Below are positions 53,324-61,904 of a stretch of DNA of 64,000 bases, in pieces. Source of the DNA: Gemmatimonadota bacterium (GTDB lineage: Bacteria > Gemmatimonadota > Gemmatimonadetes > Gemmatimonadales > GWC2-71-9); NCBI GenBank assembly GCA_029863245.1, contig JAOTVV010000004.1:1-64000 (forward strand). The letters are read 5' to 3'. The translations under genes and the position numbers were made by a program. A model generated the notes under the pieces. The model did no database searches. It was not told where the DNA came from and saw only the letters and a list, made by a program, of their open reading frames with translations. Numbering within the stretch: position 1 is the first letter of the stretch; every line of letters begins with the position of its first letter.

Positions 53324-54712
53324 GTGTCCAAACGACATCTACGCCCCTACGCGGATGTGCTGGAGACCATCGGCTGGACGCCTCTGATCCGGTTGAATGC
53401 GGTCACGGCAGGGATCCGCACCCCCGTCTACGGGAAGGCCGAGTTCTTCAACCCGGGCGGGTCGGTGAAGGACCGGATCGGAGTGGCCATAATCGAGGAT
53501 GCCGAACGGCGCGGCGAACTCAAGCCGGGCGGAACCATCGTCGAGGGCACGTCGGGAAACACGGGCGTCGGCCTTGCGCTCGCAGCGGCGCTGAAGGGCT
53601 ACCGCTGCATCTTTACGATGCCTGACAAGATGTCACAGGAAAAAGTGCGTCTGCTCCGCGCCTTCGGGGCTGAAGTCATCATTACACCGACCGCGGTGCC
53701 CCCCGACCACCCCGAAAACTACGTGATGAAGGCCAAGACCATCGCGGCCCAGACCCCGAACGCCGTCCTCGCCAATCAGTTCTACAACCAGGTCAATCCA
53801 GAAGCCCACTATCGCACCACGGGACCGGAGTTGTGGGAGCAGACCGATGGTCGCATCACGCACTTCGTCGGCGGGGCGGGCACGGGTGGCACGATGAGCG
53901 GAGCAGGCCGCTATCTCAAGGAGCAGAACCCGGCCGTCACGATCGTCGTGGCCGAGCCCGAAGGATCGATCTTCGCCGAGTATCGCCGAACCGGGGTCGT
54001 CGCCCAGGGGTCTCCGTACAAGGTCGAGGGGATCGGCGGCGACAAGGTCCCCGGTACGCTCCACTTCGACTACATCGACGAGTTCCTCACCGTCAGCGAC
54101 CGGGACGCGTTCCATATGGCCCGACGCATCACGCGGGAAGAGGGGCTCTTCGTGGGCGGCTCGACGGGCCTGATCGTCTGCGCTGCCCTCCAGATCGCCC
54201 GCCAGGTTGACGATCCAAACGCGTGTGTGGTCGCGATTCTCTGCGATACTGGAGAACGCTATCTCTCAAAGGTCTTCAACGATGAGTGGTTGCGAGAGAA
54301 CCAGATGCTGGAAACCGAGCTCGTCACCGCCGCCCGGCTCCTGGCCGCAAAGGACGAGCCGGCACCCGCGCTCGTCACCGTGACCCCGGCCCAGACTGCA
54401 CGGCAGGCCCTCAATCTCATGGAGACCTATGATGTCTCCCAACTGCCGATCGTCGAGGGCGGCGCGTGCGTCGGCTCCGTGACCGAAGGGACCCTCATGG
54501 CCCGCGCCATCGCGCAACCCGCGATGCTCGACCGACAAGTTCGCGAAGTCATGGATCCTCCGTATCCGGTCGTCGACGAGACGCTTCCGCTCGATCGGTT
54601 TGCGGATCTGCTGTCCCGAGAATCGCCCGCCGTGCTCGTCAGCCGCGGCGAGGAGCTCATCGGAATCGTCACGAGGTACGACGTGCTGCATCAGATGGTG
54701 GGTATCAGATGA
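53324..54712 (+). CDS. Cystathionine beta-synthase
   Basis: The 462-residue PLP enzyme condenses serine and homocysteine to cystathionine. The PLP Lys is in GGSVKDR (near residue 45); the substrate loop TSGNTG and PLP-phosphate loop GGAGTGGT follow. Residues 340-460 are two CBS domains (TPAQTARQALNLMETYDVSQLPIVEGG, LLSRESPAVLVSRGEELIGIVTRYDVL). The N-terminal haem-binding segment of animal enzymes is absent. GTG at 53324 has AGAGG upstream. Cysteine synthase activity is possible but the CBS domains favour cystathionine synthesis. Confidence 0.9.
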   Translation: MSKRHLRPYADVLETIGWTPLIRLNAVTAGIRTPVYGKAEFFNPGGSVKDRIGVAIIEDAERRGELKPGGTIVEGTSGNTGVGLALAAALKGYRCIFTMPDKMSQEKVRLLRAFGAEVIITPTAVPPDHPENYVMKAKTIAAQTPNAVLANQFYNQVNPEAHYRTTGPELWEQTDGRITHFVGGAGTGGTMSGAGRYLKEQNPAVTIVVAEPEGSIFAEYRRTGVVAQGSPYKVEGIGGDKVPGTLHFDYIDEFLTVSDRDAFHMARRITREEGLFVGGSTGLIVCAALQIARQVDDPNACVVAILCDTGERYLSKVFNDEWLRENQMLETELVTAARLLAAKDEPAPALVTVTPAQTARQALNLMETYDVSQLPIVEGGACVGSVTEGTLMARAIAQPAMLDRQVREVMDPPYPVVDETLPLDRFADLLSRESPAVLVSRGEELIGIVTRYDVLHQMVGIR

Positions 54713-54761
54713 CGCCGTGCGACTCGGAAGCTCGCCAGACCTCCTTGCAGGTCTTCAGATC

Positions 54762-55184
54762 GTGACTGACCCGCGCCAGACACCGGCCGAGGGCCCACAC
54801 TTCCTCCTGTCCGCCGAGGCAATGTTCTCAGCTGCGCACACGCTGCCGGGCGTCCCGATGTGCGAGCGGATGCACGGCCATAACTGGCGGGTGCGCGTGA
54901 CGGTACGGGTGGCGCAGACCGACGTCGATGCTGTGGGAATGGCGGTCGACTTCCGCGTCATCGAGCGAGCCGCGCGGGACGCCGTCGCCGACTTCGAGCA
55001 CGCCCACCTCAACGAGTTGGAGCCATTTCAGGACCGCCCGCCGACTGCCGAACGGGTCGCCCAGGTCGTCTGTGGCCGGGTCACGGGACGGCTCGCGGAC
55101 ATCGCCCCATCGGCCACCGTGGAGGAAGTGGAGGTGTGGGAACTGCCGCAATACCGTGTCAGTTATCGGCCGGGACCGGCATGA
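54762..55184 (+). CDS. queD: 6-carboxy-5,6,7,8-tetrahydropterin synthase (QueD/6-pyruvoyl-tetrahydropterin synthase family)
   Basis: The 140-residue enzyme acts on dihydroneopterin triphosphate in queuosine (or pterin) biosynthesis. Zinc His residues are in FSAAHTL and HGHNW, and the catalytic Cys precedes in CERMHGHNW, as in QueD. Length and the late WELPQY strand fit. No other queuosine genes lie nearby. GTG at 54762 begins the fold; its stop overlaps the ddl start (ATGA). Confidence 0.88.
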   Translation: MTDPRQTPAEGPHFLLSAEAMFSAAHTLPGVPMCERMHGHNWRVRVTVRVAQTDVDAVGMAVDFRVIERAARDAVADFEHAHLNELEPFQDRPPTAERVAQVVCGRVTGRLADIAPSATVEEVEVWELPQYRVSYRPGPA

Positions 55185-56218
55185 TCCGCGTCGTCGTGCT
55201 CACGGGTGGCTCCACACCCGAACGGGATGTCGCGCTGGCCGGAGCATCACAGGTGGTTGGCGCCCTCCGCCGTCGGGAATACGACGTGACGGTGGTCGAC
55301 ACCGTCACGGGCCAGCTGTCGGCCCGGAAGGAGCGGGAGTTGCTGCGGCCGGAGGTCGGCACGACTCCGCCGTCCGCCGAGACGCTGCGGGAACTCGCCG
55401 CCAAGGAACTCGGTGACGCCCTGACGACACTGCCGACCCTGCAGAGCGCCGAGCTGGTGTTTCCGGTGCTGCACGGGCGGCAGGGTGAGGGCGGTGAAAT
55501 CCAGGCGCTCCTCGAGCGCGCCGGCATTCCCTACGCGGGGAGCGACCCCGACGGCAGCGCCCTCGCCATGGACAAGGACCGCGCCAAACAGCGATTTCAA
55601 GAAGCCGAAGTGCCGACCCCAGCATGGCACATGTGGCCCGCTGACGAGACGGCCATCGCCGAACTGGGCCTGCCGGTCGTGGTCAAGCCATCGAAGGTGG
55701 GTTCGACCGTCGGGCTGACGGTCGTGCGGTCCCTCGACGGCATTGCCCCAGCCGTGAGCGAGGCGTTCCGCTACGATGACCAGGTGCTCGTCGAGGCCTT
55801 TGTTGCCGGGCGCGAGTTCACGGTCGGCGTCCTCGGCAATCGAGCTCTCGCCGTGGGGGAGATCATCCCCGACCACGAGATCTTCGATTACGAGTGCAAG
55901 TACACACCCGGCATGACACAGGAGATCTTTCCCGCGGACCTGCCCGCCCAGCACACCCATCACATGCAGGAGTTGGCCCGGTCCGCGCACCAGGCACTGG
56001 GCCTTCGGGATTTCTCTCGAATTGACTTCCGCCTGGGAGTTGACGACATCCCTTACTGCCTCGAGGCAAACACGCTTCCCGGCCTCACGCGTACCAGTCT
56101 GCTGCCGCAATCGGCCGCTGCGGTCGGGATCCCGTTTGACGATCTCTGCGACCGGATCTGCCGACTGGTGCTCGCCCGCGCCCCTACCCGGAACAAAGCT
56201 CGGGCAAAGGGGATGTAA
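55181..56218 (+). CDS. ddl: D-alanine--D-alanine ligase
   Basis: The 345-residue ATP-grasp enzyme joins two D-alanines for peptidoglycan. N-terminal GGSTPERDVALAGA, VFPVLHGRQGEGGEIQALLE, ATP-grasp VVKPSKVGSTVGLT and metal-binding FRLGVDDIPYCLEANTLPGLT (Glu and Asn) are visible. The start ATG overlaps the queD stop. It is single here and not in the usual mur cluster. Confidence 0.95.
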   Translation: MIRVVVLTGGSTPERDVALAGASQVVGALRRREYDVTVVDTVTGQLSARKERELLRPEVGTTPPSAETLRELAAKELGDALTTLPTLQSAELVFPVLHGRQGEGGEIQALLERAGIPYAGSDPDGSALAMDKDRAKQRFQEAEVPTPAWHMWPADETAIAELGLPVVVKPSKVGSTVGLTVVRSLDGIAPAVSEAFRYDDQVLVEAFVAGREFTVGVLGNRALAVGEIIPDHEIFDYECKYTPGMTQEIFPADLPAQHTHHMQELARSAHQALGLRDFSRIDFRLGVDDIPYCLEANTLPGLTRTSLLPQSAAAVGIPFDDLCDRICRLVLARAPTRNKARAKGM

Positions 56219-56230
56219 CTCTTAGAGAGT

Positions 56231-57055
56231 ATGCGCTACCAATCATCGTTCGCCCTGAGCCCGTGGGTCCGCGGCCTCATCGCCGCCAACGCCGTGGTGT
56301 ACCTCCTGTCACTCACGGTGTTCACCGGACCGTGGTTGCTCGAGACCTTCACGTTCCAACCGCACCGGGCCGTGGAACGGTGGTGGACGCCGCTGACGTA
56401 CATGTTTCTGCACCGCAGCTTTCTCCATCTCGCCTTCAACATGTTGATGCTGTTCTTCTTCGGTCCCGCCGTCGAAGAGCGGTTGGGGAGCAGCCGCTTC
56501 GCTGCCTACTATCTCTTCTGTGGTCTCGGTGGGGCGGTCCTGTCCTTTGGTCTCATGCTCACCACACCCGTAGCAGCCGTGTACGGGGCCTCTGGAGCGG
56601 TGTTCGGTGTCGCCTTGGCGTTCGCCATGTTCTGGCCGGATGCCCCGATTTACATCTTCCCGCTACCGATTCCCATCAAGGCAAAGTGGGTTGTGGTCTT
56701 CTTCGCCACCTTGAGTCTTCTCGCGGCGATTCTCGGCGCCCGCGACGGCGTTGCCCACCTGGCGCACCTCGGCGGCTTCCTCTTCGGCTTCATCTTCCTC
56801 CGCAGCGAATCGACCATTCGTGAACACGCCCGCGAGGCCCTCCAGCGGCCCCGGCTGGCGCACGTCGTCCCGCCGAAGCGGAGGGGGGAGCGCGAGCTGG
56901 TGGAGGCTCAGCCACCGTCGCCCCCCACCGAGCGGAAGCTCGACGATGCGGTCGACCGGGTGCTCGACAAGATCCACGAGAGCGGGATGGACAGCCTCAC
57001 GCCCGACGAACGCCGCCTGCTCGATGAAGTGAGTCGACAGCTCCGCGACAACTGA
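56231..57055 (+). CDS. Rhomboid-family intramembrane serine protease
   Basis: The 274-residue protein has six membrane spans in the first 200 residues. Rhomboid marks: HLAFNMLMLFFFGP (loop 1/helix 2, WR-like region), catalytic Ser in YGASGAVFG and catalytic His in HLGGFLFGF. A 75-residue cytosolic, charged tail follows. Rhomboids cut single-span substrates inside the membrane; substrates unknown. It follows ddl by 12 bases in the operon-like series. Confidence 0.88.
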   Translation: MRYQSSFALSPWVRGLIAANAVVYLLSLTVFTGPWLLETFTFQPHRAVERWWTPLTYMFLHRSFLHLAFNMLMLFFFGPAVEERLGSSRFAAYYLFCGLGGAVLSFGLMLTTPVAAVYGASGAVFGVALAFAMFWPDAPIYIFPLPIPIKAKWVVVFFATLSLLAAILGARDGVAHLAHLGGFLFGFIFLRSESTIREHAREALQRPRLAHVVPPKRRGERELVEAQPPSPPTERKLDDAVDRVLDKIHESGMDSLTPDERRLLDEVSRQLRDN

Positions 57056-57068
57056 CCCGGAGCACACC

Positions 57069-57560
57069 GTGCCACGGATCCTCGTTCGACAAGGCGACAT
57101 CACCTCCTACGGCGGCGACGCCATTGTGAACGCGGCCAACAACCATCTCCAGTTGGGTGCTGGCGTCGCGGGGGCGATTCGGAGGGCTGGTGGGAGCACC
57201 ATTCAGGAGGAGTGTGACCGGCTCGGACCGATTCGTGTCGGCGCAGCAGCGATCACCGGCGCAGGTACCCTCAGCGCACGATGGGTGATTCACGCCGCCG
57301 CCATGGGCGACGAACCCGTGTCCGAGCGGTCCATCCGGGAGAGCACCCTGGCCAGTCTGGATCTGGCAGCACAGCACGGGGCGCAGCGCATTGCGTTCCT
57401 GGTGCTCGGCAGTGGGATCGGCGGGTTCGACTTTGTCCGGGCGGCAACCATCATGCGCGATGCCGTCATCGAATCCCCGGCCGTTGCCGCGCTCCAGGAG
57501 ATTGTCTTCTACGGGTATGGGGCCGAGGCCGCTGCCGAGCTGAGCCGCATCTTGGGATAA
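57069..57560 (+). CDS. Macro-domain protein (ADP-ribose/O-acetyl-ADP-ribose hydrolase-like)
   Basis: The 163-residue protein is a single macro domain: ILVRQGDITSYGGDAIVNAANNHLQLGAGVAGAIRRAGG contains the ADP-ribose loop with the NAANN Asn pair, and IAFLVLGSGIGGFDFVRAATIM is the second loop. Related proteins remove ADP-ribose or acetyl from O-acetyl-ADP-ribose. GTG start. The last bases TAA overlap an in-frame ATA of the next gene, an unusual coupling. Confidence 0.88.
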   Translation: MPRILVRQGDITSYGGDAIVNAANNHLQLGAGVAGAIRRAGGSTIQEECDRLGPIRVGAAAITGAGTLSARWVIHAAAMGDEPVSERSIRESTLASLDLAAQHGAQRIAFLVLGSGIGGFDFVRAATIMRDAVIESPAVAALQEIVFYGYGAEAAAELSRILG

Positions 57561-59524
57561 CGACCCTGGTCCTGCTGGCCGCGCTCGTCGCGGCGCCCCA
57601 GGGATCGGATTCGGTTCACGCCCGGGCCGAAGCGTTCCTGTCCGAAGGCGAGCTGCGCCAGGCACGAGCCCTCCTCGAACGGCACCTCGCCTCCCACGGT
57701 TCCGACACACGCGCCGTCCTGCTCTTGGGACGCGTGCATCTCGATTGGCCGGTCGTGGGCCGCTGGCAGGCGCTGCGGCTCTTCCGCAAAGCCGCGGCGC
57801 TCGCGCCTGACGATCCCGCGCCATGGTACTGGAAGATCAAAGTCGGACGCTATCTCGGCAGCGCCGACGGCGAGGCGCTGATGAAGAGTGGCATCTTCGG
57901 CGTATTCGAGCGGCATGCCGACTATCGGGACGTGTGGGCCTTTTGGGAGGAGATCTATCACAGTCCCGGCGTGCTCCTCCGAGCTGCCGCGATCCTCGAG
58001 CGGCATGCCGGTCACCCGATCGCCGACCTGCGACGGGCGCAACTGCTCACCGAGGCAGGCGAGTACGATGCCGCAGGGGAGCTTGCGGCCGCGCTCATTT
58101 CGGGTGGCCGGACCGACGGAGGTGTGTGGGCCATCCGAGCCCAGGCTGCCCTCGAATCCGGTGATACCGCCGCCGGGCTCGTGTTCTACCAACAGGCGCT
58201 CCGCCATGCAGCGACCGACTCCCTGGAACTCCTGTGGCGGCAAGTCGCACCCATCGCCTGGCCCGACGAGGACAGCTCCTATGCCCACACCGCGCCCGCA
58301 GACCGAGAGGAGTTCTTCAGGGCGTTCTGGGCCCGCCGAGAGCCGGACCTCCTGACGGCGCCGAACGAACGGGTCGCCGAACATTTCGAGCGCCTCCGCC
58401 ATGCCCGGCGCAATTTTCGCCTCCGGCATCCGCAGTCGCGATTTCACTACTCGCCGGAACGCCGCGCGCTCATGAGCTCGCAAAACCGTCGCGTCCTCGA
58501 AGCGCTTCTGGACTTCGGCATCGTCGCGGGCATCGTGCCCGGCCGATCCCGGTTCGCGGACGAGATCCAAGCCGCTGGTGTCGGCGTGGACGTTCGCGAC
58601 GTCCCGGAGCCCGACTCCATTACCCGCTATAGACGCTACGGCTTCGACGGCCGCGGCCTGATCTACCTGCGCTACGGGGAGCCGCAGCGCCGCTTGGTGG
58701 ACCACCAAGCCGAGGTCGAGGCCTGGGACTATGCCGTCGGTGGCTCGCTGGCCCGCCTGGTCTTCGCGCGCGCGTCCTCCGACTCCGGCAGCGACATGGT
58801 GTTCTATCCCACCAGCCGCGGGGAGCTGCACAACGTCGCCGTCATGCTCGAGCGAGATGCCACGTCGGTCGCGGCAAACCAAGACGTCTTCGTCTGGGCG
58901 GCGTTCTTCCGTGGCGTCCTCGAGGGCGAGCAGTCGGTGTACGTCGGAGTGATGGCCGACACCAGCGCCGCTGCCGTCTGGGACGACGAGTGGATCGAAG
59001 TCGGCAGGCACGTGGGCTTGGCGCCGCACGTCTTCACCCTTGCCCGCGGCCCGTACACCGTTGGGGTGGATACGCGCCACAACGGGAAGCGTGGCCGTCT
59101 CCGCGCGACAATCGAGGTTCCGACCTTATGGCGTGGGACCCTCGCACTCTCCAGCCTCCTTATCGGCGTCCCGGTCGACGACTCCGCCTTCGGGCGCGAC
59201 GAGGTCGCGCGAGCGATGCCAGGCGACGGCCGTCTCCCCCGCGACACGTCGCTCGCGCTCTATGCCGAGATCTACGGGCTCTCCATCGACCGGGCGGGGA
59301 GAAGCCTCTACGAAGTGGAGTACCGCTTCGAGCCGGTGGGAGGGGGGCGCGCGGTGACCCTGTCCTTCGATCGCTCGGTGTTGGGTGGCGCGGTCGTGCC
59401 CGAACGCATCCTCGTTCAGCCCGGCAGGATACCTGCGGGACGGTTCCGCGTGCACTTGACCGTTCGCGACAAAGTGCGGCGCCGCATCGCCCAATCCACC
59501 TACATCACCGTCGAGCTGCGCTGA
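57557..59524 (+). CDS. Exported GWxTD-type protein
   Basis: The roughly 655-residue protein starts at or near a signal peptide (TTLVLLAALVAAPQG). No ATG, GTG or TTG lies near; an in-frame ATA at 57557 overlaps the macro gene's stop exactly as an ATGA pair would, and CTG at 57566 is the other option. Residues 20-230 are TPR-like (RQARALLERHLASH, ALRLFRKAAALAPDDPAPWYW), followed by FRAFWARREPD and the GWxTD-related GFDGRGLIYLRYGEPQRR, then a beta-rich C-terminus. GWxTD proteins are common in Gemmatimonadota and Acidobacteria and have unknown roles, possibly in protein or surface assembly. Confidence 0.72.
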   Translation: MTTLVLLAALVAAPQGSDSVHARAEAFLSEGELRQARALLERHLASHGSDTRAVLLLGRVHLDWPVVGRWQALRLFRKAAALAPDDPAPWYWKIKVGRYLGSADGEALMKSGIFGVFERHADYRDVWAFWEEIYHSPGVLLRAAAILERHAGHPIADLRRAQLLTEAGEYDAAGELAAALISGGRTDGGVWAIRAQAALESGDTAAGLVFYQQALRHAATDSLELLWRQVAPIAWPDEDSSYAHTAPADREEFFRAFWARREPDLLTAPNERVAEHFERLRHARRNFRLRHPQSRFHYSPERRALMSSQNRRVLEALLDFGIVAGIVPGRSRFADEIQAAGVGVDVRDVPEPDSITRYRRYGFDGRGLIYLRYGEPQRRLVDHQAEVEAWDYAVGGSLARLVFARASSDSGSDMVFYPTSRGELHNVAVMLERDATSVAANQDVFVWAAFFRGVLEGEQSVYVGVMADTSAAAVWDDEWIEVGRHVGLAPHVFTLARGPYTVGVDTRHNGKRGRLRATIEVPTLWRGTLALSSLLIGVPVDDSAFGRDEVARAMPGDGRLPRDTSLALYAEIYGLSIDRAGRSLYEVEYRFEPVGGGRAVTLSFDRSVLGGAVVPERILVQPGRIPAGRFRVHLTVRDKVRRRIAQSTYITVELR

Positions 59525-59577
59525 CCGTTCCCGGGGTTGTCATCCACGAGGCGGGAACCCAAATTGGGGTCGCCTCC

Positions 59578-60522
59578 ATGCTCATCAACCTCGTCCCAGA
59601 GTTCTTCCGCGTCGTCGAGGCGCCGGATCCTTTGGAGGCCTATCGTCGCTACCTCGACGACCACCTCCCCGTTCTCTCGTCGTACTGGCACAACTACATC
59701 CTCGACCTGGCGAGCCCGCACGTCGACGACGTGATCGGGCGCGCGCTGGCCGCCGACCGTCGCGACCTGCACGACGTGCTGGATCGCCTCGACGTCCCAG
59801 CCCTGGCCGAAGACGTCATGCGGCGGTGTGAGGATCTGTTCGAGGTCGACGTTCCGTTCGATGTGTATCTCATGGTCGGCGTTGGCGGCGCGAACGCCGG
59901 CGAGTTGGTGGTCGGCGGGCGAGGCATTGCCTTCGTGTGCCTCGAGCACTTCACCGGTCGACCCAACCACGAGTCTCTCGGCCTCGGCCTGCAGCCCGAA
60001 CTCATCGGGCCCTGGATTGCCCACGAGGTGGCACACGCCGTGCGGTACACGGCCCCTGAGAGTCGAAGCACGCTTGCGCGGGTGATCCGGGAACTACGCG
60101 GGACCTACGACCTGTGGGAGGCCGGAAGCCGGGCCACCTTGCGGGAGTTGCTCGTGAACGAAGGGCTCGCCGTGGCCGCGTCCCGCGCTGTCGCCCCGGG
60201 GTTCGACTCGTGGGACTACCTCGGCTATACCCGTCGGCAATACCGGCGCCTCCGTCAGCTGGAGGCCTTCCTCGCCCGCGTGACCGAGTTCGACCTGGAT
60301 CGGCAGGGGCTCGGCTACCGGCTGCGCTATCTCACCGGCGGCGTGTCGGCTGCACAGCGGCTCGTCGGAGGAAAAGTCATTCCGGAACGGTCCGGTTACT
60401 ATCTGGGTGCGCGGATGGTCGAGGCAATCGTCGCCGAGTCGGGCATTGCACGGGCGCTGCGCGCCGACGCAGTCGAGTGCCGAGAGTCCGAGGAGCGCGC
60501 CCGCGGGATTCACACGGCCTAG
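59578..60522 (+). CDS. DUF2268-like zinc metallopeptidase
   Basis: The 314-residue protein has HEVAH (HEXXH) in IGPWIAHEVAHAVRY near residue 143 and a downstream LLVNEGLAVAAS (the third, Glu, ligand of a gluzincin). The N-terminal 110 residues are helical (FFRVVEAPDPLEAYRRYLDDH). No signal peptide is seen, so it may be cytosolic or, as for DUF2268 proteins, of unclear place. ATG at 59578 starts the domain. It ends the plus-strand operon-like series, converging on mnmE. Confidence 0.75.
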   Translation: MLINLVPEFFRVVEAPDPLEAYRRYLDDHLPVLSSYWHNYILDLASPHVDDVIGRALAADRRDLHDVLDRLDVPALAEDVMRRCEDLFEVDVPFDVYLMVGVGGANAGELVVGGRGIAFVCLEHFTGRPNHESLGLGLQPELIGPWIAHEVAHAVRYTAPESRSTLARVIRELRGTYDLWEAGSRATLRELLVNEGLAVAASRAVAPGFDSWDYLGYTRRQYRRLRQLEAFLARVTEFDLDRQGLGYRLRYLTGGVSAAQRLVGGKVIPERSGYYLGARMVEAIVAESGIARALRADAVECRESEERARGIHTA

Positions 60523-60535
60523 TCGCTTCGACGCG

Positions 60536-61879
60536 TCACTTCCCCACACAGAACGTCGCGAACACCCGATCGAGCACATCGTCCGTCGTTACCAGGCCGA
60601 TCACATCCTCGAGCGCCGTCACCGCCGCTCGCAGGTGTGTCGCTGCGACGACGCCATCGAGCCCGACGCGCCTCGCCTCGCGGAATGCGCCCACCTCGTC
60701 CCGCGCGCGCTCGAGCGCGAGCCGGTGGCGCTCCCTCGTGAGGACCGGTTCGATCGACCCCTGAGCGGACATTCGGTGGAAGGCGTGTGCAGCGAGCGCG
60801 TCCCGGACGTGGTCGAGCCCGGTCCCGGACGTCGCCGAAACGGGGATGCCCTCGGACGACGGCGGTGGTGGTGTCACGAGGTCCGCCTTCGTGCGTGCCA
60901 GCACGATCGGCACGGTGGCTCGAGCGAGGAACGCTTGCTCGTCCGCACCTGGAGCCCGACAGGCCTCGACACAGAACACGATCGCGTCCGCAGCCGCGAG
61001 GTAACGGTGACTCACCTCGACGCCGATTCGCTCCACCACGTCGGTGCTCTGCCTGAGGCCGGCGGTATCGATCAGTCGGAACGGAAAGCCGTTGCAGGTC
61101 GCCGCGGCTTCGATGGCGTCCCGCGTCGTACCTGGGATCTCGGTGACGATCGCTCGTTCACGGCCCAGGAGTGCATTGAACAGGGACGATTTTCCCGTGT
61201 TCGGCCGACCCGCGATCACGGCAAGGGCGCCCTCGCGCAGTCGCTCGCCTTCCGCCGCGGTCCCCAAGAGGGCGCCGATCGACACCTCGAGGGCCGCGAC
61301 CTCCTCCTCCACCCGAGCAGGCGGAACCGGCCCGGAGTCCTCCTCTGGAAAGTCGATGTCGTAGCTAATGAGGGCCTCGAGCTCGAGCACCTGATCCCGA
61401 AGGGCACCGATCCGGTGAGAGAGCCCTCGGTCGAGCTGAGCGAGCGCCGCGCGTCGCTGGGCGGGCGCGGTGGCGTCTACCAGATCGCCAATGGCCTCGG
61501 CCTGCAATAGGTCCATCTTGCCATGCTGGACGGCCCTCCTAGTGAATTCGCCGGGAGCCGCCTGTCGCGCGCCAATCGCGAGCAGGGCCCCGAGAATCTC
61601 ACCGCACACCAACAGCCCGCCGTGGACGGACAATTCCACGGCATCCTCGCCCGTGTAGGAATCCGGTGCGTGATAGGCGACGTACACCGCGTGGTCCAGC
61701 ACGTCGTTTCGGTCGGGGTGGACGACGGTGCCGAGACGAGCCGTACGAGGGGGATCGGCGCGGAACCCGCGCACGACTCGGCCGACGACGTCATGCGATC
61801 CGTGCCCGGACACGCGGATGACGGCGAGAGCGGACCGGCCTACCGGCGTCGCGAGCGCGGCGATGATGTCTGACAGCAC
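60536..61879 (-). CDS. mnmE: tRNA uridine-5-carboxymethylaminomethyl modification GTPase MnmE
   Basis: MnmE with MnmG adds the aminomethyl group at the wobble uridine of several tRNAs. The N-terminal folate-like domain (DIIAALATPVGRSALAVIRVSG), a helical domain carrying the G domain (G1 GRPNTGKSSLFN near 225, G3 DTAGLRQ, G4 ARTKAD), and the C-terminal FCVGK with the conserved Cys are all present. 447 residues, complete. It follows yidC on the minus strand; an mnmG gene is not in view. Confidence 0.96.
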   Translation of the reverse strand: MLSDIIAALATPVGRSALAVIRVSGHGSHDVVGRVVRGFRADPPRTARLGTVVHPDRNDVLDHAVYVAYHAPDSYTGEDAVELSVHGGLLVCGEILGALLAIGARQAAPGEFTRRAVQHGKMDLLQAEAIGDLVDATAPAQRRAALAQLDRGLSHRIGALRDQVLELEALISYDIDFPEEDSGPVPPARVEEEVAALEVSIGALLGTAAEGERLREGALAVIAGRPNTGKSSLFNALLGRERAIVTEIPGTTRDAIEAAATCNGFPFRLIDTAGLRQSTDVVERIGVEVSHRYLAAADAIVFCVEACRAPGADEQAFLARATVPIVLARTKADLVTPPPPSSEGIPVSATSGTGLDHVRDALAAHAFHRMSAQGSIEPVLTRERHRLALERARDEVGAFREARRVGLDGVVAATHLRAAVTALEDVIGLVTTDDVLDRVFATFCVGK

Positions 61880-61904
61880 GGCCGACCCTTGGGCGCGCCG
61901 CCGC

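Noticed and set aside
57509-59080. 523-residue minus-strand frame
   Set aside because: It is the shadow of the GWxTD gene and has no domain features.
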